From contig SHYY01000044.1 in NCBI GenBank assembly GCA_009692555.1, positions 1 through 35,907 on the forward strand: a stretch of 35,907 nucleotides of DNA. The letters run 5' to 3'. Source of the stretch: Myxococcales bacterium. Lineage in GTDB: Bacteria; Myxococcota_A; Polyangia; Palsa-1104; SHYY01. The notes below the pieces were generated by a model, which was given only the letters and a program-made list of their open reading frames with translations, did no database searches and had not been told where the DNA came from. The position numbers and the translations under genes were made by a program. This document shows, in pieces, positions 17,781 through 25,951 of this stretch; the first letter of the stretch is position 1, and every line of letters starts with the position of its first letter.

Positions 17781-19406
17781 ATGAGTCCCGAGGCGCTCTT
17801 CCGATCGCTCCAGGCCGACGTCCTGGGGCTCGACCGCAGCGACGAGGTGGCTCTCCAGGGCGGGGGCACCGCCCGGCGTCGGCGGGTGTACCTGGACACC
17901 ACCGCCACCGCGCTCATGCCGCGCCTGGTGTGGCGCGGGGTGGAGGCCTACCTCGAGGCGGCCGCCGCCAACTCGCACACCGCCGCCCACCGCGCCGGGC
18001 GCAGCACGACGCTGGCGATCGAGGAGGCGCGCGCGGCGGTGGGTCGGCTCGTCGGTGCGACCCCCGGCGAGCACGTGGTCGTCTTCACCGGCAACGGGGC
18101 CACCGGGGCGATCAACTTCCTCGCCCGCGCGCTCTTCCCGCCCGAACTCCGGCTCCCCGCGCGACGCTGTCCCGAGGGCTAGCCCCCGTCGCCGGTGGAG
18201 GCGATGCGGGCGGCCTTTCCGCGCGGCGCGGCGGCGCTCGATGCCTCGCTCGACCGGCCGGTGGTGATCACCTCGCTGATGGAGCACCACTCGAACATCC
18301 TGCCGTGGGTCGAGGCGGTGGGGCGGCACAACGTCCGCTTCGTCGGCGTGCTCCCCGACGGGCGGCTCGACCTCGATCACCTGCGCGCGCTGCTCGACGC
18401 AGAGGGGCGACGGGTGCGCCTGGTGGCGGTCTCCGGCGCCTCCAATGTCACCGGGCTGGTCACCCCGATCCACGAGATCGCCGCGCTCGCCCACCGCGCC
18501 GGCGCGCAGATCCTGGTCGACGGGGCGCAGCTCGCTCCGCACCGCCGGATCGACCTCTCCGACATCGATTTCCTGGTGATCAGCGGACACAAGCTCTACG
18601 CCCCTGGATCACGCGGCGGCCTGATCGGACGGATCGATCTCCTCGACGGGCGGAAGTGCATCGGCGACATCGGCGGGGGGATGGTGGAGTACGTCTCCGT
18701 CGACGACTTCCGGGTCCGGGTCAAGGAGGAGCTGACCGCGCGCGAGGAGGCCGGCACGCCGAACATCCCCGGCACGATCGCCTTCGGCCTGATCGCGGAG
18801 GCGCTCTGGCAGGTCGGGATGGCGCGCGTCGAGGCCCACGAGGCGGAGCTTTGCGGCTACGCCCTCGACCGGCTGACGGCGCTTCCGGGCGTGACCGTCT
18901 ACGGCACCCACGAGCCGTCGGCGCGGGTGGGCGTGTTCTCGCTCAACCTCGAAGGGATCCACCACGGCCTCGTCGCCGCCTTCCTCGACGACTACTACAA
19001 CGTCGCGGTGCGGAACCAGTGCTTCTGCGCCCATCCTTACGTGAAGGCCCTGCTCGGCGTCGACGCGGGCGAGGAGCAGCGCTACCTGGGCGAGATGGCG
19101 TGCGGCGATCGCCGCCGCATCCCGGGCATGGCCCGGCTCAGCCTCGGGATCTACTCGACGCGCGCCGATCTCGAGGTCGCCGCGGAGGCCCTCTCCGAAC
19201 TGTGGCGCCACCGCGAGGCGATCACCCGCAGCTACGAGGCCACCCTCGACGGCTCCTGGCACCGCCCCGGCGTCCCGGCTGCGGACCCGATCTACCTGCC
19301 GTCGAGCTACCTCGCGACGCTGCAAGCTTGCGGCCTGGCGCGGAGCCTGCGGAGGAGCCCGGCGAGCAGGAGCAGGAGCACCCACGTCGGGGCCCCGCTC
19401 GCGTGA
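17781..19406 (+). pseudogene. Class V aminotransferase / cysteine desulfurase-like, split by amber codon
   Basis: PLP enzyme of the SufS/Csd-like group. The N-terminal part (YLDTTATALMPRLV, NSHTAAHRAGR, FTGNGATGAINFLARALF) is followed in the same frame by TAG at 18180-18182; the frame then resumes with PPSPVEAMRAAF and VITSLMEHHSNILPW (PLP-stacking His) and SGHKLYAPGSRGGL (Schiff-base Lys). One base change accounts for the split. A shorter product could start at ATG 18195 but would lack the N-terminal domain. ATG 17781 is chosen because TGC-TTGGCT lies seven bases before it, like the -10 of the 12625 gene. The last 100 bp overlap the glycosidase gene on the other strand. Confidence 0.75.
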
Positions 19407-21085
19407 GCGCCGATCCGGCAGGAGCAGCTTCCACCGTCGAGGATCACGCCGCCGTCATCGACCGCGCGCGCGGTATCGGCGGCGATCGCCCCGTCGGTGA
19501 GTTCGCCAGCGTCGACGGGGATCGGGGCCCCGGCGTCGCCCGTGGCCTGCGCGAGATCGGGCGGGCCAAGATCGGGCGGGCCAAGATCGGGCGGCCCGAG
19601 ATCGGACGGCCCGAGATCGGGCGGCGGCGCCACCACCGTCACCGTCGCCTGGATCGTATCGCCGAACCACTCCACGCCGTCCTTGACCATCCGCGCCGCG
19701 AAGCGGTAGCTCCCCGGAGCCTTGGGCGCGACGAGCGCGAGGTCGTACTTGGCGACGGCTCCGGCCGGGGTGTCGCCAGCGGTGAAGACCCGCGCATCGG
19801 TGAACGAGTTGACGTAGCCGCTCGCCGGCGCCCACAGGATCTGGTTCGCCCCCACCGACGCGGGACAGCCGCCACCCGCGCCGAGCCGGATCGGGCCGCC
19901 CTTCGGCCACGCTTCGGCGCCGGTGTTGCGGACCGCGACCGTGAAGGGAGCCGAGGTGGTCCCTGCCACCAGCATCGCCGGTGGCCCGCCCGACTCGAGG
20001 CGCGCCCAGCGCAGGGGCGCCCGCTTGAGCGCCTCGGCGACGAAGGCGTCGTAGGCCGGGCGGCGGTTCTTCGGGAGCAGCCCGTTCGCGTCGTAGAGGC
20101 CGTAGAGCCCGTTCGGGAAGTCCTGGTAGGTGAACCAGAACGCGGCGGCGACGTGCCCCTCGGCGGCCAGCGCGTCGGTGGACGCGGTGAGGAACGCCGC
20201 CTGCTGCTGCGCGGTCACCTGGTCGACGGTCCAGCCGTACTCGGACAGCCAGATCCGCTTCTTGGTCTGCGCACCGTCGGGCTCTTTCGATGCCAGCGCC
20301 GCGAACGCCGCCGCCGCGTTCTTGGTCGTCGCCGCGGCCACCGTCTGGGGCGTGGCCTGCATCCCCTGCCCGACGTAGATGTGGTAGCCGACGCCATCGA
20401 GCGGGTAGGTGCCGACGTTCTGGAGCATCCAGTCCCAGGCGAGCTTGCTGCGCCCCTCGGCGTAGACCTGCTTCAGGTAGTCGGTGGCGTCGGTGCCCTC
20501 GAAGGAGAACAGCCCGCCCGAGACGATCGCCACCTGGTTGCATGGGTCCTGATCGCGCCCGCCGTCGTGGCGCACCGCCAGCCAGATCTTCTGCTGCATC
20601 GCGGCAAAGTAGTAGGGCGACACCTCGGGCTGCATCGTGCCGAAGCGCCAGTTGTTGGGCTCGTTGAAGGTCTCGTAGACCCGCACGCGGTCCTTGAAGT
20701 GATCGACGATCTTCACGAACGCGGCGGTGTAGCGCTTGACGAAGTCGTCGCTGTCGGGGTCGCCGCCGCCCGGGACCGACTCGCCACCGACGAGCGCGTA
20801 GACCCGCACGCCGCGTGTCACCAGCGCGTCGATGATCCGGTCGTAGGCCTGGTAAAAGCCGAGCTTGTCGGGGCCGCGCAGGGTGGCGTCGTCGGGCGCG
20901 CTCCACAGATCGAGGCGAAAGTTCACCCGCGCCCAGCCGGTCCCGGTCTCCGCCACCACCTTCGCCGCCGCCACCGCCGACGCGACATCGCCGCCGTACA
21001 CCGCCGGCCCGGAGAGGCCGATCTCGGTCGCCGCCCCGGCAGGGGGCGCAGCAAGAAGCAGGGCGATGACGAGGGCCCGGAGCAC
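19307..21085 (-). CDS. Secreted glycoside hydrolase with NBR1-like Ig domain and MYXO-CTERM-like tail
   Basis: 592 aa from GTG. Signal peptide MLRALVIALLLAAPPAGAA. A TIM-barrel glycosidase domain of the clan-A type (GH5/39-like) follows, with acid/base candidate Glu142 in FNEPN and nucleophile candidate Glu282 in WLSEYGW. Residues of about 370-480 resemble an NBR1-type Ig domain (VAVRNTGAEAWPKGGPIRLG). Then comes a repeat of DLGPP units, an Asp-rich linker, and CSCRIGAHASGAPTW followed by a Leu-rich segment and Arg: the layout of the MYXO-CTERM surface-sorting tail. Probably a cell-surface polysaccharide hydrolase; substrate not readable. Confidence 0.8.
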   Translation of the reverse strand: MLRALVIALLLAAPPAGAATEIGLSGPAVYGGDVASAVAAAKVVAETGTGWARVNFRLDLWSAPDDATLRGPDKLGFYQAYDRIIDALVTRGVRVYALVGGESVPGGGDPDSDDFVKRYTAAFVKIVDHFKDRVRVYETFNEPNNWRFGTMQPEVSPYYFAAMQQKIWLAVRHDGGRDQDPCNQVAIVSGGLFSFEGTDATDYLKQVYAEGRSKLAWDWMLQNVGTYPLDGVGYHIYVGQGMQATPQTVAAATTKNAAAAFAALASKEPDGAQTKKRIWLSEYGWTVDQVTAQQQAAFLTASTDALAAEGHVAAAFWFTYQDFPNGLYGLYDANGLLPKNRRPAYDAFVAEALKRAPLRWARLESGGPPAMLVAGTTSAPFTVAVRNTGAEAWPKGGPIRLGAGGGCPASVGANQILWAPASGYVNSFTDARVFTAGDTPAGAVAKYDLALVAPKAPGSYRFAARMVKDGVEWFGDTIQATVTVVAPPPDLGPSDLGPPDLGPPDLGPPDLAQATGDAGAPIPVDAGELTDGAIAADTARAVDDGGVILDGGSCSCRIGAHASGAPTWVLLLLLAGLLRRLRARPQACSVAR

Positions 21086-21111
21086 GCGGGAGCCAGACTA
21101 CATCGCAACGG

Positions 21112-21290
21112 GGAGAAAGGATCGCCCTGGACGGGAAAGGATCCGCCCTGGACGGGAAAGGATCCGCCCTGGACGGGAAAGGATCCGCCCTGGACGGGAA
21201 AGGATCCGCCGCGGGCGTGAAAGGATCGGCGCGGACGTGAAAGGATCCGTCGGGGATGCGAAAGGATCCGCCGGGGACGCGAAAGGATCG
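21112..21290. repeat. 21-bp tandem repeat, nine copies
   Basis: The unit is GAAAGGATCCGCCCTGGACGG with decay toward the right. GATC occurs at 21120, 21140, 21161, 21182, 21203, 21224, 21244, 21265 and 21286, spacing 20 or 21. Copies two to five are nearly identical. It fills the gap between the glycosidase start and the folB stop, both on the minus strand, so it is upstream of the glycosidase gene. No spacers, so it is not a CRISPR. Confidence 0.9.
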
Positions 21291-21291
21291 C

Positions 21292-21666
21292 TCAGGTGCG
21301 GAGGCGGACCGCGGTGAAGGCAGGGTTGCCTGGGCAGGGCGGGTGGAGCTTGCGGACCTCGATCGCGACGGTGACCGCGGGCCAGCGCTCCTCGATGGCG
21401 GCGACGATCGCGCCCGCCAGCGCCTCGATCAGGTGGTAGGTGTGGCCGGTGCCGATCGCCTCGATCAGGCCGCACACCGCGTGGTAGTCGACGGTGTCGG
21501 CGAGGCGATCGCTGTGCACCGCGGGCAGCGACGCGACGTGCAGATCGACGTCGACCTGGAAGCGGCGGTGGGTCTTGCGCTCGGCGGCGCTGGCGCCGTG
21601 GCGGCCCTGGAACTCGAGGCCGCGCACCAGGATCGTCGCCGGGCGCGGTCCGCTACTTTTCGTCAC
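21292..21666 (-). CDS. folB: Dihydroneopterin aldolase
   Basis: Folate pathway enzyme converting 7,8-dihydroneopterin to 6-hydroxymethyl-dihydropterin and glycolaldehyde. ILVRGLEFQGRHGASAAERKTHRRFQVDVDL (residues about 12-42) and DRLADTVDYHAVCGLIEAIG are family blocks; the Glu of LIEALA and a C-terminal Lys in VRKLHPP fit the active site. 124 aa, normal. GTG start, with a 14-bp overlap into the preceding small membrane protein gene. Confidence 0.9.
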   Translation of the reverse strand: MTKSSGPRPATILVRGLEFQGRHGASAAERKTHRRFQVDVDLHVASLPAVHSDRLADTVDYHAVCGLIEAIGTGHTYHLIEALAGAIVAAIEERWPAVTVAIEVRKLHPPCPGNPAFTAVRLRT

Positions 21667-21910
21667 GCGAGACCGAGGCCCACAGGCTGACCGGCTTCTG
21701 CCGCGTGAAGAAGTAGAGGTAGAGGTGCCACAGGCCGACCACCAGCGCGAGGCCGAGCGCGAGGAAGGTGGTGCCCACCGCGGCGACCAGCAGGTACTGG
21801 AAGACGATCCGCACCCCGTCCGCCTCGAAGACGCGCGCGGTGATCCACCCGATCCCGCCGATGAAGGTCAGGATGATCGCGAGGGTGACGATGGCGAGAA
21901 CAGCCTTCAT
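21653..21910 (-). CDS. Small two-helix membrane protein
   Basis: 85 aa. Two hydrophobic stretches: AVLAIVTLAIILTFIGGIGWI (residues about 3-23) and VFQYLLVAAVGTTFLALGLALVVGLWHLYLYFF (about 36-68), with a short polar tail ending RDEK. No known motif. It lies between def and folB with a 9-bp gap to def and an overlap with folB, so the three are probably one transcript. Function unknown. Confidence 0.72.
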   Translation of the reverse strand: MKAVLAIVTLAIILTFIGGIGWITARVFEADGVRIVFQYLLVAAVGTTFLALGLALVVGLWHLYLYFFTRQKPVSLWASVSRDEK

Positions 21911-21919
21911 CGGGCCCGC

Positions 21920-22462
21920 CTACTCGGCGTCGGCGGCGGCTTCGGCGGCGTCCGCCTCGGCCTCGCGCTCCAGCTTGCGCTTGATCAGCTTGCGCTTGAT
22001 CGGACCGACGTAGTCGATCAGCAGCTTGTTGATCAGGTGATCGTGCTCGTGCTGCATGGCGCGGGCGTAGAGCCCCTCGCCCTCGGCGACGAACTCGTTG
22101 CCGTGGGCGTCCTGCGCGCGGACGCGGGCCCTGAGCGAGCGCTTGATCGGGACGAAGACGTTCGGGAAGGAGAGGCAGCCCTCGTCGGTGGTCTCCTTCT
22201 CGTCGGAGAGCCACAAGAACACGGGGTTGATGAAGACCACCGGCGGGTCGTTCTCGGCGAGCCCGGCGGCCGCCGCCTCGACGATGAACATCCGCTTCGC
22301 CACGCCGACCTGGTTGGCCGCGAGGCCGGCGCCCTTCGAGGCGTACATCGTCTCGGTCATGTCCTCGGCGAAGCGGCGCAGAGCGTCGTCGAAGTCGGTC
22401 ACGTCGCTGGTCGGCTGACGCAGGAAGGGGTCGGGGAACTTCACGATGGGGAGGAGGGCCAT
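21920..22462 (-). CDS. def: Peptide deformylase
   Basis: Metalloenzyme removing the N-formyl group from new proteins. All three family motifs are present: GAGLAANQVG (44-53), EGCLSFP with metal ligand Cys96 (94-100) and QHEHDHL with His138, Glu139 and His142. 180 aa with an Ala/Glu/Lys-rich C-terminal tail (KRKLIKRKLEREAEAD...) longer than usual. The start MALLPIVKFPDPFLRQ is chosen by family alignment; upstream codons to 22534 give a non-conserved Arg-rich stretch. Divergent from ribA. Confidence 0.95.
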   Translation of the reverse strand: MALLPIVKFPDPFLRQPTSDVTDFDDALRRFAEDMTETMYASKGAGLAANQVGVAKRMFIVEAAAAGLAENDPPVVFINPVFLWLSDEKETTDEGCLSFPNVFVPIKRSLRARVRAQDAHGNEFVAEGEGLYARAMQHEHDHLINKLLIDYVGPIKRKLIKRKLEREAEADAAEAAADAE

Positions 22463-22540
22463 GGTCCGGTCTTTCTTGCGCGCTGGCTGAGCGTGAGCTG
22501 AAGTGAACCTAACGCCGACGCGCCGCGTTGACAATCGAAC

Positions 22541-22557
22541 ATTGTAATTTACAGTGC
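22541..22557. promoter_or_regulatory. Near-palindromic site between def and ribA
   Basis: CATTGTAA-T-TTACAGTG at about 22540-22556 has 7 of 8 pairs matching, with a perfect core TGTAA-T-TTACA. It is the only AT-rich stretch in the def-ribA divergent gap and lies about 25 bp before the ribA start. It could be an operator; no regulator is known from the sequence. Confidence 0.35.
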
Positions 22558-22581
22558 AGCATCGTCAAGGAAACTGAGCAG

Positions 22582-23214
22582 GTGACCGCCCCACAGCCCC
22601 CACCGACCCGGGTTCGCCGCTTTGCGGAGGCCGAGATGCCGACCGCCAGCGGCGTGCTGCGCCTGCTGGTCTACCGGGTGGAGCCGCCCGCACTGGCGGT
22701 CGACGGGATCTCGGGGCCGCAGGAGCACATGGCGGTTTGCGCCGGGGATCCGCGCGGCGAGGAGGTCCTGGCGCGGATCCACTCGGAGTGCTGGACCGGC
22801 GAGGTGCTCGGCTCGCTGAAGTGCGACTGCCGCGAGCAGCTCGACTCGTCGCTGGCGGCGATCGCCCGCGAGGGGCGCGGGGTGGTGGTCTACCTGCGGC
22901 AGGAGGGGCGCGGGATCGGCCTCGGCAACAAGATCCGCGCCTACGCGCTGCAGAACGCGGGGGCGGACACCGTCGAGGCGAACGAGCAGCTCGGCTTCGC
23001 GGCCGATCTGCGCACCTACGAGCTGGCGGCGGCGATCCTGGCCGACCTCGGCGTGCTGTCGGTGGCGCTGATGACCAACAACCCCGAGAAGCTGGCCGGC
23101 ATCGAGGGGGCTGGGGTGCGCGTCGCGCGGCGCGTGCCGCACTGGGTCGGACTTCAGGAGCACAACCACGACTACCTCGAGGTCAAGCGCGCGAAGCTTG
23201 GCCACCGGGAATAG
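22582..23214 (+). CDS. ribA: GTP cyclohydrolase II
   Basis: First step of riboflavin synthesis: GTP to a diaminopyrimidinone phosphate, formate and pyrophosphate. Zinc ligands Cys70, Cys81 and Cys83 in SECWTGEVLGSLKCDCREQL; RQEGRGIGL (106-114) with the catalytic region; C-terminal MTNNPEKLAGIEGAGV. 210 aa, the stand-alone form without RibB. GTG 22582 is preferred, with AAGGA ten bases upstream; the longer frame starting near 22528 gives a non-conserved extension. Confidence 0.92.
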   Translation: MTAPQPPPTRVRRFAEAEMPTASGVLRLLVYRVEPPALAVDGISGPQEHMAVCAGDPRGEEVLARIHSECWTGEVLGSLKCDCREQLDSSLAAIAREGRGVVVYLRQEGRGIGLGNKIRAYALQNAGADTVEANEQLGFAADLRTYELAAAILADLGVLSVALMTNNPEKLAGIEGAGVRVARRVPHWVGLQEHNHDYLEVKRAKLGHRE

Positions 23215-23233
23215 CAGGAAGCCGAGGAACAGC

Positions 23234-24334
23234 ATGAGCCAAATAAGTCAGGTCACGGAGCAGGCGGTCCACGCGGCGCTCGCGAAGGTGATGGAGCCCG
23301 AGCTCGGGCGCGACCTCGAGACGCTGAAGATGGTCCACAAGGTCGAGGTGAAGGACGGCGAGGTCACCGTCGGGGTGGAGCTGATGACGCCGGCCTGCCT
23401 CTACAAGGAGGAGCTCGGGCGCGCGGTCACGGACGCGGTGAAGAAGATCCCGGGCGTGACGGCGGTGAACCTGGAGCTGACCGCCAACGTGGTCAAGCGC
23501 AGCGCGCGGCCCGATCAGGGGCGGCTGCCGGGGGTGAAGAACATCATCGCCGTCGCTGCCGGCAAGGGCGGGGTCGGAAAATCGACGGTCGCGACCAACC
23601 TCGCGCTGGCGCTCCGCCAGTGGGGCGCCACCGTCGGGCTGCTCGATGCGGACGTGTACGGCCCGTCGGTGCCGACCATGCTCGGGGAGCCGGATGTGCC
23701 GGCCGGGAACAAGGCGGGCAACAAGATCATCCCGGCGATCCACTGGGGGATCCGGGTGATGTCGGTCGGCTTCTTCATCGAGAAGGATGGCGCGGTGGTG
23801 TGGCGCGGACCGATGGTGCACAAGCTCCTGCAGCAGTTCCTCGAGGACGTGGAGTGGGGCGAGCTCGACTACCTGATCGTCGACCTGCCCCCCGGGACGG
23901 GCGACGCGCAGCTCTCGCTGTCGCAGCTCATCCCGATCACCGGGGCGGTGATGGTCACCACGCCGCAGGAGGTGGCCCTCATCGACGTGGTGAAGGCCTG
24001 CTCGATGTTCAAGAAGGTGGAGATCCCGATCCTCGGGGTGATCGAGAACATGAGCTACTACGTGTGCCCCGGGTGCGGCCACACCGACGAGATCTTCTCG
24101 CACGGCGGCGGGAAGCGGCTGGCCGAGACGCTCGGAACGACGTTCCTCGGCGAGGTGCCGATCGACGCCAAGGTGCGCAGCGGCGGCGACACCGGGCGCC
24201 CGGTGGTAGTGGGCGCGCCGGAGAGCGCGAACGCCAAGCTGTTCATGGAGATCGCGGCACGGGTGGCGACGCGGATCTCGGTGCTCACCAACAGCGCGCC
24301 GAAGCGCGTTGCGGGGCTGGTGTCGATCCGGTAG
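23234..24334 (+). CDS. apbC: Mrp/ApbC-family Fe-S cluster carrier ATPase
   Basis: Cytosolic P-loop ATPase (Mrp/NBP35 family) that binds and transfers Fe-S clusters. An N-terminal DUF59/MIP18-like domain (residues 1-90, LMTPACLYKEELG) precedes deviant Walker A GKGGVGKS (110-117), DADVYGPS, VDLPPGTGDAQLSL and the cluster-binding C-x2-C in YVCPGCGH. 366 aa, standard. It starts 19 bp after ribA on the same strand, with AGGAA about 9 nt upstream. Iron-sulfur enzymes elsewhere in the window (reductase, hydroxylase) are plausible clients. Confidence 0.93.
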   Translation: MSQISQVTEQAVHAALAKVMEPELGRDLETLKMVHKVEVKDGEVTVGVELMTPACLYKEELGRAVTDAVKKIPGVTAVNLELTANVVKRSARPDQGRLPGVKNIIAVAAGKGGVGKSTVATNLALALRQWGATVGLLDADVYGPSVPTMLGEPDVPAGNKAGNKIIPAIHWGIRVMSVGFFIEKDGAVVWRGPMVHKLLQQFLEDVEWGELDYLIVDLPPGTGDAQLSLSQLIPITGAVMVTTPQEVALIDVVKACSMFKKVEIPILGVIENMSYYVCPGCGHTDEIFSHGGGKRLAETLGTTFLGEVPIDAKVRSGGDTGRPVVVGAPESANAKLFMEIAARVATRISVLTNSAPKRVAGLVSIR

Positions 24335-24338
24335 CTGC

Positions 24339-24367
24339 TTGCATCAAGACATCAAGTCTCTTATGTT
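24339..24367 (+). promoter_or_regulatory. Predicted vapBC promoter and operator
   Basis: TTGCAT (24339-24344), 17-bp spacer, TATGTT (24362-24367). Between them the direct repeat CATCAAG occurs twice, at 24342-24348 and 24350-24356, a likely site for the ribbon-helix-helix antitoxin. The start ATG lies three to six bases after the -10, so the message is probably leaderless. Confidence 0.5.
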
Positions 24368-24370
24368 CTG

Positions 24371-24622
24371 ATGATGCGTACCACCCTTACGCTCGACGAT
24401 GATGTCGCGGCGCTCCTGGCGCGACTGCAGGAGAAGCACAAGAGGGGGCTGAAGGAGCTCGTCAACACCGCGCTCCGCGTCGGGCTGGCCAGGATGGCCC
24501 GGCCGGCCAGGCCAGGAGCTCCGTTTCGCACGCGCGCGGTGACCCTCGGTCCCTGCCTGCTCGGCGACCTTGACGACATCTCCGAGGCGCTGGCGGTCAG
24601 CGAGGGCGACGCCTTCAAGTGA
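24371..24622 (+). CDS. vapB: VapB-like ribbon-helix-helix antitoxin
   Basis: 83 aa. The first 45 residues MMRTTLTLDDDVAALLARLQEKHKRGLKELVNTALRVGL fit a short beta strand plus two helices, the RHH DNA-binding fold. The C-terminal half (RTRAVTLGPCLLGDLDDISEALAVSEGD) is the usual acidic toxin-binding tail. It overlaps the PIN toxin gene by 4 bp (GTGA), the typical antitoxin-first order. The second ATG (24374) is an equally good start. Confidence 0.82.
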   Translation: MMRTTLTLDDDVAALLARLQEKHKRGLKELVNTALRVGLARMARPARPGAPFRTRAVTLGPCLLGDLDDISEALAVSEGDAFK

Positions 24623-25053
24623 TCCTCGTCGACGCCAACCTGCTCATCTACGCGCACGTCGCGAGCGCGGAGCGGCACCAGGCGGCGCGCGCGTGGCTCG
24701 ACGGCAAGCTGAACGGAACGGCCCGCGTGGGCCTGCCCTGGCCGAGCCTGCTCGCGTTCGTCCGGCTGGTGATCAATCCGCGCGTGTTCGCCCGCCCCGA
24801 GCCGATCGCGAAGGCGTGGCGCCAGGTCGAGGAGTGGCTCGGCTGCGACACGGTCTGGATCCCGGAGCCCACTGCGCATCACGGCGAGGTCCTGGGTCGC
24901 CTGCTCCGCGAGGGCGGGATGCGAACCAACCTCGTGCCCGACGCCCACCTCGCCGCGCTCGCGATCGAACACGGCCTCACGATCTCTTCCTGCGACAGTG
25001 ACTTCGCGCGCTTCTCGGGCGTCCGCTGGGAGAATCCGCTGGCGACGCTCTAG
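24619..25053 (+). CDS. vapC: VapC-like PIN-domain toxin
   Basis: Predicted Mg-dependent ribonuclease, 144 aa. PIN acidic residues Asp5 (MILVDANLLIYAH), Asp108 (VPDAHLAALA) and Asp126/Asp128 (CDSDFARF) are in place. LPWPSLLAFVRLVINPRVF is the signature of the mycobacterial-type PIN subgroup of VapC. GTG start coupled to vapB. Target RNA cannot be inferred; such toxins often cut tRNA or rRNA. Confidence 0.87.
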   Translation: MILVDANLLIYAHVASAERHQAARAWLDGKLNGTARVGLPWPSLLAFVRLVINPRVFARPEPIAKAWRQVEEWLGCDTVWIPEPTAHHGEVLGRLLREGGMRTNLVPDAHLAALAIEHGLTISSCDSDFARFSGVRWENPLATL

Positions 25054-25054
25054 C

Positions 25055-25663
25055 TACACCGAAGCGGCCCTTGTTTTCGAGCACTCCGCGGCCTCGTTCG
25101 GACAGGCAGCGGCGGCGAGCGACGAGGTCTTTGCCGCCGAAGTGGCGGTGTGGTTGACGGCGACGTTTCTTGCCGCAGGCGGCGCCCCACCCCTGGTCGC
25201 GGAGCAGGGAGCCCATCGCGCTAACCGGGACGAGCGGGCCGCGCGCGCGGCGAGCGCGAAGCTGCTGGAGTTCGCCGATCAGGTGCGCGCGATCGTTCCC
25301 CTCTCCGCGCTGAGCCTGCCGGAGGATCGGGCTTCTGGGCTGGACCGCGAACGGCGGGCAAGGTTGCGGAACGCGCTCGTCGACAGCGTGGCGCTTGTCG
25401 GTCTCCTCGGCTTCGACGACGCGGCCGACGCCCATGATCTCGCGGTGGCGATCTTGGAGGCGCCGGGGCCGCTCAACCGCAAGGCGCTGGCTCCCGCCCT
25501 GCGCGCGGTCCACGAGCGAATGGCCGACGTGTTCCGCCACCGCGCCGCCGAGACGGTTGGCCGCACCCACGACGAGGCGCGCGAGTCGGCGATCAAGGCA
25601 GCAGCGGCGATGCGGGAGATCGAAGAGGCGCTCGGACTCCTGGGGATGGAGAAGCCGAACTGA
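25055..25663 (+). pseudogene. Truncated open frame after vapC, family unrecognised
   Basis: An open frame with real-protein composition (YTEAALVFEHSAASFGQ, ... RRARLRNALVDSVALVGLLGFDDAADAHDLAVAIL, ... AMREIEEALGLLGMEKPN), ending at TGA 25661-25663. It has no plausible start after the vapC stop: the frame runs back into vapC, and only internal GTG codons near 25142 are available. It is mostly helical, with no motif recognised. Together with the kinase remnant that follows, it looks like the leftover of a longer gene cut on its 5' side, perhaps by arrival of vapBC. Confidence 0.4.
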
Positions 25664-25684
25664 TCGACGGCACGGCTGCCCGAA

Positions 25685-25951
25685 GTGGCGCGGCTCACCG
25701 CGCCGGTGCAATTCGGGGAACATCAAGCGATGCCGGGCGATCATCGTCGGGGTGCGTTGCATCGCGACCTGAAGCCGCAGAACATCCTGATCGACGACGG
25801 CGGCAACCCCGTCGTCGGTGACTTCGGCGCAGCCAATGATCCCGCGCTCACCGCCAACTTCACCCGGCACTCGATGGGGACGATCCGCGCAGTCACGCCG
25901 AAGGAGCGGGGCGTGTCCGATCGTCAGAGCCCTTCCGACCAACCCACATGA
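25685..25951 (+). pseudogene. Ser/Thr protein kinase remnant
   Basis: HRRGALHRDLKPQNILIDDGGNPVVGDFGAAND is the catalytic loop (HRDLKPxN) and the DFG metal loop of a Hanks-type kinase, from about 25742. The N-lobe with P-loop and Lys is absent upstream, and the part after DFG degenerates within 40 residues (the APE motif is not found). Only about 50 codons of kinase remain. Hanks kinases are numerous in myxobacteria. The 3' end overlaps the PIN gene on the minus strand. Confidence 0.7.

Noticed and set aside
17651..21220. 1189-codon plus-strand frame across the aminotransferase, glycosidase and 21-bp repeat
   Set aside because: Arg/Gly/Ala-rich shadow spanning unrelated genes; its repeat-like C terminus is just the translated 21-bp array.
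21112..21290. Tandem repeat as a CRISPR array
   Set aside because: Units are contiguous at 20-21 bp with no unique spacers, and no cas gene is present.
22528..22550. TTGACA at 22528 as the -35 of ribA
   Set aside because: The only -10-like sequence downstream (TAATTT) is 11 bp away, too close for a working sigma70 promoter.
24977..25942. 321-codon minus-strand frame in the decayed stretch
   Set aside because: No recognisable domain; it crosses the kinase core that reads clearly on the plus strand and overlaps vapC.
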